A DNA stretch of 64,000 nucleotides from Persicaria tinctoria (lineage: Eukaryota; Streptophyta; Magnoliopsida; Caryophyllales; Polygonaceae): positions 12,110,688 through 12,174,687 of the forward strand of contig JBANSL010000013.1 in NCBI GenBank assembly GCA_037127255.1. The letters are read 5' to 3'. The notes under the pieces were generated by a model that had not been told where the DNA came from, did not search any database, and saw only the letters and a program-made list of their open reading frames with translations. This document shows, one piece after another, positions 51,284 to 62,014 of the stretch (its first letter is position 1; the number at the start of each line of letters is the position of its first letter). A program made the translations under genes and the position numbers.

Positions 51284-51397
51284 CTGTTGAAGCTTTAAGA
51301 CCTTTGACGCAAACAGACTGTCAAATCCTTTGAAACTTATTCCGATTTTCATCAAGGTAGTGGAGTTATCAATCTCCCCCTTGATGAAAGACAAAAC
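51262..51397. repeat. inverted repeat linking LTR start and polypurine tract
   Basis: ACAGGTTTTGTGTTTCATCAA (51262-51282, LTR edge) and TTGATGAAAGACAAAACCTG (51378-51397, beside the polypurine tract) are reverse complements with one mismatch, separated by about 95 bp. Confidence 0.8.
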
Positions 51398-51715
51398 CTG
51401 TCCATCCCTGCAACTTAGTCAAACATATAAAATAAGTAGCATCGGACTAAGTACCTGCATGGGTTAGATGAATGTTGGATCATAATTTTAAAACGTGAAA
51501 GACATCCAACTAAAAACAAAACAAGGTCTTCCAAGACCTTCGTAGCAGTTAAAAAAAGTTTTCAAAGTCTAAACCAAGTCTAAACCACAACAGATCATCT
51601 CCCCCTTTTTGTCTTTCAACAAAGGGAGAAGGTAAAACAGTCACCAAAAGTTTTAAAACAATATCCCAAAACCAGCAATGTTTCAGATTTGGGGTTAGGG
51701 TAGGGTAGGATAGGG

Positions 51716-53452
51716 TTAAGCTTCATCGTCCGGAGCATCATCCGTGAGCAGCGACCTTAGACCTTGCAGCAGCTTGGACACCCCGCTCATCTCCGTCATA
51801 AACTCCTTGTGTAGCTCCTTAATATCCAGGCGAACTTCCTCCAAGCCCAACTCCAGGTTATCCATGCGTTCATTAATGGCTGAGGCAGTGGGAAGAGCTT
51901 TTGAGGGAGAGGCAAGACTCCAAGTCCCTTGGGGGGACCAAGTGATGCCTATCTTCTCAAAGCTCTTGGAGTCGAACTTACCCATATGACGTTGTTGTTC
52001 TTCATTTTTGAAATCGATATCAGAAGCTTTAAAGATTTGGGTCAAATGGGTGGCAAAGGGGAGGGGAGTTCCTTTTCTGGCTTTTCGAGTGTGAGCCATG
52101 GATCCAAGGATAGTGTTGGCCAGATCAAGATCAATGTCGTTTAAGATACGGTATAGAAGGATCATGGCATTATCGGTAAGGAGAGAGCCAGAGTTTAAGC
52201 GGGGTAAGAGGCAACACACAATGATGTTGAAAATAATGTTTGCCTCTAGGGTAAGGGATGAGTGTGTAACCTGTTTTGAGGTGTTGTTGGATGCTTCGGG
52301 TATGAGATATTTGGATCGGGCAAGGACGATGCACTGTTCTTTAGTGGGGTTTTCAAGAGAGGGTGGACAAGGTCTAGGTAGGCCAAGGAAATCTGCGAAG
52401 TCAATGGAGTTGAAGGAGATTCTAACTCCCTTGACGACGGATTCCAAAGACCAACCGTCGGCATTGTGTTTGGCTTTTAGGTTTATGTAGAACATGCGGG
52501 TAAGTTGGGGATGATAAACAGATTCAAGGTTGAGTAGGGTCCAGGCAAGGGATTGTTTAAGGAGAGAGATGCAAGGCAAATTCAAAGCTTCAAAGAGCGC
52601 AAGATCTAAAAAATCAGAACAACAGATCCTACGAGTTCGAAACTCATCTACCCACTTTCCAGCCATCTCAGCATTTTCAAACCATGAAGAGGAAAAGGAT
52701 TGGTTGACCTGAATGAGGGCAGGTGGATCGGCGTTCTTCCTGCGTGCTTGTGTGGGAGCAGTCCTCTTGGCAGTCGCCTCAAGGCTTCTGAGAGTGCCAT
52801 TCCTGGTACGCTTGGGAGATGGAGGCTTGGCAGCTGCTGGGGCTTTCCGCTTCTTTGGAGATGGGGGAGGAGGAGGAGGAGAAGGAGAGGGAACAGGTTC
52901 GGGCTCCTCATCCTCTTCGTCCTCAGACCCCGAGTCCTCAGCGGACCCTTCAGCATCCTCATTGTCTCCTTCAGCGTCCTCGTCATCGCCGATCTCGTCT
53001 TCCTCTTCTCCTTCTTCCTCTGGTTCCTCCTCAGTGGGAACCTCCTTCTCAGCCTCTTTTCGAACTCTCTCGGCCTCCTCCTCGACCAATTTCCTCGCTA
53101 GCTCGGCCTCTTCCACGGCCTTTCTCTTTCTCAGAGCTTCCTCCTCGGCTTCCTTGGCTGCATCTCGTTCCAAAATTGCATCTAGATCCTCCTCTTCCTC
53201 CTCTTTGTCCACCTCCTCAGCAATGATTTTCTTTTTCCCTTTTTGCTTCGCACTGAGAGGTTTCTTCGCTGAGCGTTTTTTAGAGCCCTTGGTTACTGTA
53301 GTCGTGCTCTCAGCGATGGTGCTCTGGACAGCAGCTGGGACGATTGCTTGTGGAGTGGGTTCAGGTGGAGGGGAAGTAGCAGTGGCCTGGCGTCCCTTGG
53401 GGGTGGCACCAAGTCTTTTGGGAGTGGAGTTTTTCTTTGATTTGGGAGCCAT
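51716..53452 (-). CDS. Sirevirus env-like/additional ORF, 578 codons, open
   Basis: Full-length frame from ATG 53452 to TAA 51716, between RNase H and the 3' LTR. The N-terminal 70 residues are Lys/Ser/Thr/Pro-rich; residues about 75-185 are Glu/Asp/Lys-rich and probably coiled coil; then comes a Pro-rich stretch with basic clusters resembling nuclear localisation signals (SPKKRKAP, SPKRTRNG). Residues about 255-450 resemble the 'putative plant transposon protein' domain (LESVYHPQLTRMFYINL, GVRISFNSIDFADFLGL). The C-terminal 60 residues form a likely coiled coil. There is no signal peptide and no clear membrane segment, so 'env-like' describes position only. It is the only long intact ORF of the element. 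The plus-strand Ser-rich ORF over it is a shadow. Confidence 0.75.
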   Translation of the reverse strand: MAPKSKKNSTPKRLGATPKGRQATATSPPPEPTPQAIVPAAVQSTIAESTTTVTKGSKKRSAKKPLSAKQKGKKKIIAEEVDKEEEEEDLDAILERDAAKEAEEEALRKRKAVEEAELARKLVEEEAERVRKEAEKEVPTEEEPEEEGEEEDEIGDDEDAEGDNEDAEGSAEDSGSEDEEDEEPEPVPSPSPPPPPPSPKKRKAPAAAKPPSPKRTRNGTLRSLEATAKRTAPTQARRKNADPPALIQVNQSFSSSWFENAEMAGKWVDEFRTRRICCSDFLDLALFEALNLPCISLLKQSLAWTLLNLESVYHPQLTRMFYINLKAKHNADGWSLESVVKGVRISFNSIDFADFLGLPRPCPPSLENPTKEQCIVLARSKYLIPEASNNTSKQVTHSSLTLEANIIFNIIVCCLLPRLNSGSLLTDNAMILLYRILNDIDLDLANTILGSMAHTRKARKGTPLPFATHLTQIFKASDIDFKNEEQQRHMGKFDSKSFEKIGITWSPQGTWSLASPSKALPTASAINERMDNLELGLEEVRLDIKELHKEFMTEMSGVSKLLQGLRSLLTDDAPDDEA

Positions 53453-53932
53453 GGAGGTAATCGGCTAGGGTTTCAGAATAGTTTGAGAGGTTGAAAAAGG
53501 AGAATTGGAAGGGTTTTAGGTAGTTCTGAAGTTATGAGGTAATCGAGTGGGGTTTGGGTTTTAAAGGGGAGAGATTTGAGTGATGGGACGGGTTTAGGGT
53601 TCCAATGTGGGTAATGATAACAATGCCAATTTGAAAATATTTCAATTCAAAATTCAAATCTATTTCTTAACCATTCAAAATATGAGGGAAAAATCCGAAA
53701 ATATTTTGTTCCAAAAATAAAACATGTACTCGGATGGGGGAATAAAATATGTAACATATATAGAATTTTGAAATCCGTTAAAAATTATACTTGATCAAAT
53801 ATCTAAAAAGATATTAACCAAATATGTATGATCCGATATCTGTACTCTACCATTCAGTTCACAAACCTTGACATAGTTCACAAAGGTCTTGACACTGGGT
53901 AGAATTTATCTTTCGTAAAGGGAAAGCTCCCC

Positions 53933-54300
53933 CTACGAAAGTGCATCCTTGTTAAGCATCCCAATCTCACGTCTAATGAAGGTGAACCTTATCTCTGCCA
54001 AAGGCTTAGTAAAAATGTCAGCCCATTGATAATCAGTTGAAATAAAAGATATGGACACATCACCTTTTTCAACATGGTCTCTAATGAAATGATGTCTTAC
54101 ATCAATATGTTTGGTCCTTGAATGCTTAACATGATTCTTTGTAATGGAGATGGGACTTGTATTGTCACACTTAATGGGAATGTCTTTGAGGTTGATGCCA
54201 AGATCTTTCATTTATTGAGCTATCCAAAGGATTTGGGAGCAGCATGCTCTAGCTGCTATGTATTCAGCTTCTACAGTGGATAGAGCAACTGAGTTTTGTT
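53933..54300 (-). pseudogene. Sirevirus-like RNase H remnant
   Basis: The minus strand encodes SVALSTVEAEYIAARACC, a stop, KDLGINLKDIPIKCDNTSPI, HIDVRHHFIRDHVEKG and QWADIFTKPL. A TGA replaces a Trp just before this block and a TAA follows WIAQ, so RNase H cannot be made. Confidence 0.88.
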
Positions 54301-54302
54301 TC

Positions 54303-56048
54303 TTAGAGTGTCAACTGATCAAGGATGCTCCTATCCACCTTATAGACTACAAAATCTGCATCAGAATACCTGATTAATGTGAAATCTTTTTGCTTTGGGT
54401 ACCATAATCCAAGCTCCTTAGTGCCATTGAGATATCGAAAGATCCTCTTCACAGCCACGAGGTGAGATTCTTTAGGATCAGCTTGAAACCTAGCACACAT
54501 GCAAACACTAAACATGATGTCAGGTCTACTAGCTGTAAGATATAGTAAAGATCCAATCATCCCTCGGTACTCCTTTTGATTGACACTTTTTCCAGACTTG
54601 TCTTGATCTAGAGATAGGGTTGAGCTCATGGGTGTCTTAGCTGCTTTGGATTGATCCATCTTGAACTTCTTCAAAAGATCCTTGGTGTATTTGCTTTGAT
54701 TGACAAAAATTCCTTTCTTGGATTGATGAACTTGTAATCCCCCGAAGAATTTGAGTTCACCCATCAAGCTCATCTCAAATTCACTGCACATAATGTCAGA
54801 AAATTCCTTGCACAAAGATGTGTTAGTAGCTCCAAACAATATATCATCAACATATATTTGAATAACAAAAATGTCCTTTCCTTTGGTCTTGATAAAAAGA
54901 GTATTGTCGATCAACCCCCTTTTAAAATCATTTTCTAAAAGATATTTTGACAAGCGCTCATACCAAGCTCTTGGGGCTTGTTTCAAACCATAAAGCGCTT
55001 TGTCTAGTTTATAAACATGATTGGAAAATTCTGAACTTTCAAAACCCGGGGGTTGAGCCGCATAAACTTCTTCCTCTAAGAAACCATTAAAAAAAGCACA
55101 CTTGACATCCATTTGATATAACTTTATGCTCATAAAAGATGCAAATGCTAACAAAATGTGAATGGCTTCAAGCCTGGCTACGGGAGCAAAGGTCTCCTCG
55201 TAGTCAATACCTTCCTCTTGATTGTAGCCTTGGGAAACAAGCCTTGCTTTATTCCTCACGATCTTACCATTCTCATCTAGCTTGTTTTGAAATACCCATC
55301 GTGTGCCAATGACTGATTGATGCTTTGGCCTAGGCTTCAAGGTCCAGACTTTATTCTTTTCAAATTCGTTGAGTTCATTTTGCATAGCAATGATCCAATC
55401 TGGCTCTTGAAGGGTCTCATCTACCTTCTTTGGTTCTATAAGAGAAACAAACGCGTGAAAAGCACAAAGATCTTTAAGTTTAGAACGAGTTTGAACACTA
55501 GATGTAGGGTCAGAAATGATATCCTTTAATGAGTGTGATGAGGAGTATTTGAATTTTCTTTTGCTGGTCTCGGCTCCTTGATTCGTCACACCAGCAGGAT
55601 TGATTTGTGGTATATCTGACTCCGTGGTCCTGTTAGGTTCAGTTACAGTAGTTTCTGACGTCTCAAAACTGTTGGATTGGACACCAAGGGCTTTGGACGA
55701 ATCTTCAACACCTTGGGCCAATTCTTCAGTGTTGAGAATCAGTTCCTGCATGTTCCTCTTCTCTGTGTTCTTGGTGGCAGCATCATCACCTTCCTCGTTC
55801 TCTGCATGGATGTTAAGATCTATATCTGCAACACTTTCACTCAAAGAACCGTCATTGCATTCATCAAATATAACATGTATACTCTCTTCAACTAACTGGG
55901 TCCTTTTATTGAAGATTCTATAAGCTTTGCTACTTGTGGAGTAGCCAAGAAATATACCTTCATCACTACGCGCATCAAATTTCCCAATGTTATATTTTCC
56001 ATTGTTATGAACAAAACAAGTACATTTTTAATACTATGGTTGGAATCA
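54303..56048 (-). pseudogene. Sirevirus-like pol: integrase end, RT, start of RNase H
   Basis: About 56020-55850 encodes the integrase C-terminal segment ([20 protein letters not shown]). 55844-54303 is an open frame with a low-complexity linker and then [52 protein letters not shown] (active site) and TASRPDIMF, ending in SDAD after the RT connection. The integrase zinc-binding and catalytic core are absent between this block and the protease. A short loss in RNase H shifts the frame and leads to the stop at 54303. Confidence 0.88.
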
Positions 56049-56056
56049 CTCCCAAC

Positions 56057-56813
56057 CATGGTTATTAGGATCCCGATCCGGATCTTACGATCCTACGATT
56101 CTAGGCAAGGTTTTGATCCGGATCGGGCATATAGACTCCTTCGTGCTAGGATCTACCTAGGATCCTATGGGATCGTGTGGGATCCGTAGGATCTACCGAT
56201 CCTAGAAAAAATATCCGATCCTAGCAAAAATCATATTTGTGTAATTGTGTTTGTTTTGTTTGGATATTGGGCCTTCTGGATATGATGGACCTTTTTATTT
56301 TTTTATTTTTTTGCCAACCCATCTCCTTAGAAATTGAAGGCAGAAGAGTGAAGACGTTGAATTGAAACCCTAAGCCTTTTGTTTCGTTACTCAACTCGAC
56401 AAATCCACGTCTGAGCGCCTGAAATTGTTCATGACGTATTTATTGCGATGATGAAATTTGAAACTAGAGATGACATTGAATATTTGGATGCGTGATTTAT
56501 TTATTGTATGTTTGTCATATTTTAAGACATTATCCTTGTATGTTTATCGCCTTTTGAGACATTATTCTTGACAAATTATGAATGATAAATGCTTATTATT
56601 GGACTATTTTAGTTACTTAATTTGTTTAATGGAGGAAAAACTTAGTTTCATTTTAAAATTAAGGTATTTGTTTAGGATGATTTGTTTTTATTTTATTATT
56701 TATTTTATTTTTAATTTTTGTCTAGGATCTTACGATTCTACGATCTGATCCTACGATCCGATCCTACACCCTTGTCTCGATCCCACTCTAGGATCTCGAT
56801 CCTAAAAACCATG
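56057..56813. mobile_element. 757-bp DNA transposon with 8-bp TSD CTCCCAAC (hAT-like)
   Basis: Ends CATGGTTATTAGGATC and (reverse complement) CATGGTTTTTAGGATC differ at one position. CTCCCAAC flanks both sides (56049-56056, 56814-56821), an 8-bp perfect duplication. The subterminal 100 bp on each side are filled with GGATCCTACGATC-type phrases in both orientations. The interior is AT-rich and non-coding. It sits at the end of the protease region; the copia frame resumes on the other side. Confidence 0.85.
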
Positions 56814-56821
56814 CTCCCAAC

Positions 56822-56975
56822 GCTACCAATACCAACGATGTCACACTTTCTTTTGTCACCAAGAGTGATTGTTCATGTGGATTGCTCCTTTAGATCATGA
56901 AAGAGAGAACTCTTCCCACTCATATGCCTCGAGCATCCACTATCAATAATCCATTTTTGCTCCTTCACCTTGGTG
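56822..56975 (-). pseudogene. Sirevirus-like protease remnant
   Basis: The minus strand encodes WIIDSGCSRHMSGKSSLF, the usual aspartic protease motif of this copia lineage, then a TGA (about 56892) and the segment leading to the nested transposon. Confidence 0.8.
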
Positions 56976-57084
56976 ATCTCCTGCAAAACAAACATCAACC
57001 TTTGTGGCTAGACCAATAAGCAAATTTGGATCCATTATTGGGATAAACCATATTTGGTAAAATAGTGTCATTGGGGACCCAAAC

Positions 57085-58794
57085 TTATGTTATCCGTTCT
57101 TTTCTCAAATGAACAGGAAATGTATTGCGAATGATATATGGATCCTTTCTTCTATAGGGGCATGTCTCTTTTACATGTCTCTTTCTACCGCAGTGGTGAC
57201 ATATAGGAGAGGTCCTGCTTCCTTTTGCCTTTACAAAAGTGGTAATGTGATGGTTCTTTAAAAACCTTGGATTGTAACCAATACCACTTTTGTTTAGAGA
57301 ACTTTGTTGCTCACCCAACATCCTATCAAGAGTGCCTTTGGACTTGGTAAAACTTATGAGGGATGTCTGTTGGTCTTGAATCTTATTATTCAGAGAGATC
57401 TTCTCGTTCTCTAAGTCATGATGTTCACTTCTTAGAGAGGAGAGATCTTGCTTGAGTTCAGATTTCTCTGAGTCAAGAGTCTTGACTTTAATGTCAAGAC
57501 CTGAATAAGAAGCTTCAAGACTTTTGACCCTCATAGACAGATCCTCAATAGTTCTTTCCTGGTCCACAGTTTTCTTAATAAGAGTGTTAGTTTGGGCAAT
57601 AAGTTTCTCTTCATTGGCAATCATATTAGAAAGGAATTCCGATAATACCTCTTTCGGACTTGCCATAAGTTCTCTTACAATTACCTCAAGCTTCTCATCG
57701 TGGGATTCATCTCCTAAGGCCATAAGACAGACATTGACCTTCTCATCATCGGAGTCAGAGTCAGAATCACTCCAAGTTACCACCATGGCTTTCTTTTTCC
57801 ATCTATCACCCTTCTTGGACTAGCTCTTCGTCTTTTGAGGGCAGTCTTTTACAAAATGATCTGTTTCACCACATTCAAAACAAGACAAAGGTTTAGTCTT
57901 CTTATCATATTTGTTGTATTGAGACTTACCTCGAAATTTTGAAGACTCTGATCCATCATTGTTATTGAATTGTTTCTTCATTTTGAGGATTCGAGCAAGG
58001 CCTCTTGTTATAAGAGCAAAAGGGTCATCCTCATCGTCATCCTCATCTTCAGAATCAGATCCATTTTTGGGCTCATCCTTCTTAGACTTGAGCGCCAAGT
58101 TCTTAGTGCTTGCCGGAAGTTCTCCATCGTCTTCATTAAGGATCATCTCATGCGTGATCAGTTTCCCAAGCAGGTCATCGAGGGGCAGAGTGGTGAGGTC
58201 TTGAGCTTCTTCTATGGCTGTAACTTTAGGACCCCACTTTTCTTTTGGGAGGCACCTCAATATCTTCCTTACTTTCTCAATGTTTGTAAAGCTCTTGCCA
58301 AGAGAGTCAAGGTTGTTGGTGATTTTTGTGAATCGTGTGAACATGGCCTTGATTGACTCATCATACTTCATTTTGAAAAGCTCATACTTTCGAAGGAAGA
58401 TACTGATCTTGGTGTCCTTTACTTGGCTGGTTCCTTCATAGGTGACGACCTGCTTGTCCCAAATCTCTTTAGCTGACCTACAACATGAAATACGATTAAA
58501 CTCATCAGTGCGAAGACCAAAATAAAGTAAGTTAATAGCCCTGTAGTTTTTGGAGACAAGTTCAAGATTCGCTTGGATGTATTTAGACTCCTTCTTCGCA
58601 ATTTTTGTTCCATTTGGTCCGTCTTTCTCTGGAATCTTTGGACCGTTCTCTATAATGTTCCAAAGTTCCAGATCTTGATCTATAATGAACATCTTCATCA
58701 ATGATCTCCAGTGGACAAAGTTGTTTCCAACAAAGAGTGGTGGTCTACTGGTAGACCTTCCCTGTGCAAATCCTCTGATTGCTTCACCAGACAT
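57085..58794 (-). pseudogene. Sirevirus-like Gag, one in-frame TAG
   Basis: ATG 58794 opens a frame (FVHWRSLMKMFIIDQDLELW, KEIWDKQVVTYEGTSQVKDT, FTRFTKITNNLDSLGK, VRKILRCLPKEKWGPKV) ending with a knuckle CFECGETDHFVKDC. A TAG at 57820 interrupts it. The same frame continues with an acidic stretch, a long coiled coil (about 57700-57350) and a second knuckle CHHCGRKRHVKETC, to 57085. The domain order fits Sirevirus Gag. The TAG stands where a Trp is likely. Confidence 0.88.
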
Positions 58795-58838
58795 GATAAA
58801 AAACTCACAAGATTGTTAGATCGAAAGCTGTGAGTAAA

Positions 58839-58850
58839 GCTCTGATACCA
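58839..58850 (-). promoter_or_regulatory. primer-binding site, initiator tRNA-Met
   Basis: GCTCTGATACCA on the plus strand gives TGGTATCAGAGC on the minus strand, two bases inside the LTR. Standard copia PBS. Confidence 0.93.
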
Positions 58851-58852
58851 AT

Positions 58853-59815
58853 TGAAGGATCGATAATGTAAAACAAAGTAATATAAATATACTCTAGAAG
58901 GGGGGATGAATAGAGTATGCCGGTTTTTCGCAGATAATCTCAAGGCTTTTGAAGCTCATGCAAAACCCTTTGAGATTAGACTTAGTCTTTTCTCAGAAAA
59001 TCTGAATCGCACAGTTAAACAATTCAAACCAAGTGCGGAAATAAGGTAAAGCAGTAAATAAAGGACAAGATGAATTGTTTACGAGGTTCGGCACGAACTT
59101 GGCCTACGTCCCCGCCTAGGGTTCTTCCACAACCTTAGGATTCAACCGGCTTTTATTGATTCACAAGACTTAGGATCATAATAGCTCACCGAGAAGCCTC
59201 TCTCCTATACAATTGCAATCTAGTCAACTCACGTTCCCTTGGAGTCCTAGACCAATCTAGAAGAGCCCCACCTCTCTCAGCTATCTAGTACAATCCTCTT
59301 ACACTTAGTGAATCAATCGCCTAGTGTTCACTTCCTGAGTTACAAACTCTTGAGTATAACACTCTCTCGAAATATATCCTATAAGCTCACTGTGTAACTC
59401 TCAAATGCTTTGAAATGAAATAACAGACTCTTAAGAACTAGCAGAGAGCACACGAAGAAGACAGATTTCACTTGAGGGCTTGAGTGTATGAATGCTTGTG
59501 TTCAACGAATGTGTAGATGTCTTCTCTTCTTCCTTTTCTTTATAGAGAACAAATCGACGCCAAGGATCTCCACCAACGGCTATAGCAGATCATGGCCTAA
59601 GATGGATTCTTTACAATCTTCTATCTTTGGAAACTTCTGAAGCCATGATCACGATTTGATTCTTCTCAGCTTTGAGCGCTTAAGGAAGGAGATATAATTC
59701 AAAAAGCTTCCTGAAAAGTTAGTGAATATATATAATAATATCTGGAATCATATAATAATATATAATAATATTCGAACATAATATCATGGAGAACAGGTTT
59801 TGTGTTTCATCAACA
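58853..59815 (-). repeat. Sirevirus-like 5' LTR, 963 bp
   Basis: On the minus strand it starts TGTTGATG at 59815 and ends CCTTCA at 58853 beside the PBS. Few differences from the 3' LTR, mainly an indel in the TAATAATAT run (59728-59770), so the insertion is rather young. Confidence 0.92.
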
Positions 59816-60445
59816 TTATATGAATCTCCGACATCCATTGTCCTCTTCTCCAACTGCCCACCAGGACAAAACTCTCTTTAAATTTGGTAAATAAAGAGCG
59901 GTCATCTGGGTTCGAACCGGAGACCTTTGAACACTACCTGCAACTCCTTATATATTGATTTTAGCAGACAACATTATATGTCTATCTCCTTTAACGGGAG
60001 ATCACTTGATAGTTAATACCCACGACCTATATTTAGGGTTTTCTATTAGGCCTAGTTAATTACGGAGTATTAGAGAAAATTACGCGACAAATTAAAGTTA
60101 AGATAAAAAGATGCTACTACACAAGATTAATTTTTGTTAAGTACACAACCCTGGCATTGGCTTTTTAAGTTGGTAAATTATCTATCAATTCGGAAAGTTG
60201 GTATTAAAATATTATTTTCATGTAAAAACGCATATCAATTTCAAAAATCAATATCAACATCGTGTATTTTAAAAAGAAAAAAATTAATCATTGCGAATAT
60301 CAAGCGGAACCACTCATATCCTGCTTGTAACAGGGTAGAAAAATTATGCACAAGAGGGGTCGGGGGACCAAGACCGGAAGACCGGAAGACCTCACAAGTC
60401 ACCACTCACAAGTCCACTTTTCATTTTAATTTTTTATTTTCTCTG
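59816..60445. repeat. segmental duplication copy B (partner 35110-35860)
   Basis: Homology to copy A begins at TATGAATCTCCGACATCC, about 4 bp beyond the LTR edge. The LTR therefore inserted into, or was joined to, this copy. About 75-85 percent similar by eye with indels. A GGTTCGAACC phrase at 59911 is not part of a tRNA. Confidence 0.8.
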
Positions 60446-61049
60446 TGTTATAATAAATGCTACTTTATTTTTCGACACGCATTTTAGAAAGGTAAAACTC
60501 TATAAAATATAGTATTTTTTTAAGCGTGAAGATGATGATTTTCAATCATGTTCGAGGTTGATTCTAGAAAAAACTTCAACATTAAAGTTGTAGATCTTTT
60601 CGTCCTCGTTCCAACAAAGTATGACACTATCCAATCCGATCAATATGGTATCCGAACGACTCATTTTACTGAGACGTCACAAAGCTGTCAAATTTGCATG
60701 AAAGATCCAAAACGTGTGCATAAGCCCCATTTTGTATCATTGGACCTTCTGTCCATGGTGGAGCCTTCTTAGGAGTCTTAAGAAGCACATACTCTTCCTC
60801 CAATAGTTCTCAAACCGATCTTGATTCATATTCTGGGTCAAGGTCTTTGTTTCTCTGTAAGGAAATTACGATCTCATAGTACAAGGCGCCTTTGCTCTCC
60901 ATTGGTCAATAGTTGTTCCCTTCGTCTCTTTTTTCTTCATAGTGGAGACAGAGCTATTGTTGAAGGTAAACGCACATATGGATGGATTAAGGAATCTCAA
61001 CTCCGCTGGCTATATACTATCTCCCAAGAACTCCATGTGTGTTTTCCTT
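60446..61049. other. unassigned spacer
   Basis: The phrase TAAATGCTACTTTATTTTTCGACACGCATTTTAG near 60453 may be a Stowaway remnant. From 60540 several open frames exist, none with a family I recognise. Confidence 0.4.
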
Positions 61050-61466
61050 TGTAAAAGCGATTTAGTCAAAGTCCTAGCACAGAAACGGAGATCGAATAAC
61101 AGACATGCAAAGCAGAAGCTAAAGACATAGAGATAGATAACGCAGTTCGGTTTCCCTACTCTGCGGAGCCTCAAGAGGGAGAGACTCAAACCCAAGAATT
61201 CACTAAGTATGAACGAGTACAGATCATGGATACAAGCATTGACAAGCTCAAGAAAACAGATCTAGGTCAAGCAACCCAAAAACACGAACGAACAAGGAGA
61301 AAGCATAAAAAGAGGAACAAATACTCCCTTCACTCCGAAGAACGTCGAAACTAGATGGGAGCAGGTGAAGACGAGGCTATAATGGTTGAGAAACCAGGCT
61401 GGAAGCTCGTCTTCTTCCACTTCAGTGTGAGATCTCCAATGGCGACGCCTGGGAACCTAGGGTTTC

Positions 61467-61554
<88 letters not shown>

Positions 61555-61944
61555 GGCGGTGAGCAGTGAAGCAGCTCATGGATTAGGGTTTCAGAGAAAG
61601 AGGTCTCTTATAGGGAGCGTCGTTTAGGCAAAATACTGCGTTTGAAACAAACACAAGCAAAGAGCCGTTGAGGGTCCTCTGAGATGGGAGAGTTGAACTG
61701 GGCAGATCTCAAATGGTTTGGCCCAACATAAAAATGAACAAAGTTCATCATATGTTGATCCAACATATCATCCCAGGAGACGTCAACCAACCAAGTCACC
61801 AAGCATCACTGGCTAGCACACACTGAGTCATCCTTGGTCCATGCTCGAGCCACCTGTGACCTAGACCTAGTCCTTGAGCTTCTAGCCATTACAAGCATTC
61901 ACAGATACAAATATACATACATCTGGATTACATAAGGCATTACA
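61050..61944 (-). repeat. copia 3' LTR, 895 bp, with (CT)n
   Basis: The minus strand starts TGTAATGCCTTATG at 61944 after a GGATTAGGAGGGCAAAT polypurine tract and ends CGCTTTTACA at 61050. It aligns with the LTR at 39331-40233, including a (CT)n run (61471-61551, about 40 units). Confidence 0.85.
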
Positions 61945-62014
61945 ATTTGCCCTCCTAATCCAGCCACTATGTATAGTACTCGTTCATTTAAATAGGGTCA
62001 TTGGGTTCATGTCT

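Larger units (their letters stand above)
50367..59815 (-). mobile_element. Sirevirus-like Ty1-copia element with env-like ORF
   Basis: Nearly identical ~0.95 kb LTRs lie at 50367-51283 and 58853-59815. Minus-strand order: LTR, PBS (tRNA-iMet), Gag with two CCHC knuckles and a coiled coil, protease, (integrase core deleted; DNA transposon inserted), integrase end, RT, RNase H, a 578-codon extra ORF, a polypurine tract and LTR. An ORF after RNase H and a long coiled-coil Gag are features of the Sirevirus/Maximus lineage. The 3' LTR lacks its last ~35 bp where it meets the older copia element, so no target duplication can be read. Confidence 0.87.

Noticed and set aside
52713..53468. Plus-strand Ser-rich ORF of 251 codons
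   Set aside because: Exact antisense of the acidic/Lys-rich part of the env-like ORF; GAG/GAA codons read as CTC/TTC and neighbours give Ser runs. No family.
59895..59945. tRNA gene suggested by GGTTCGAACCGG
   Set aside because: B-box-like string only; no acceptor or D stem can be paired around it on either strand.
61355..61627. Plus-strand ORF with Ser-Leu repeats
   Set aside because: It is a read-through of the (CT)n microsatellite in the LTR; likewise the minus-strand ORF 39549-39902 over the (GA)n run.
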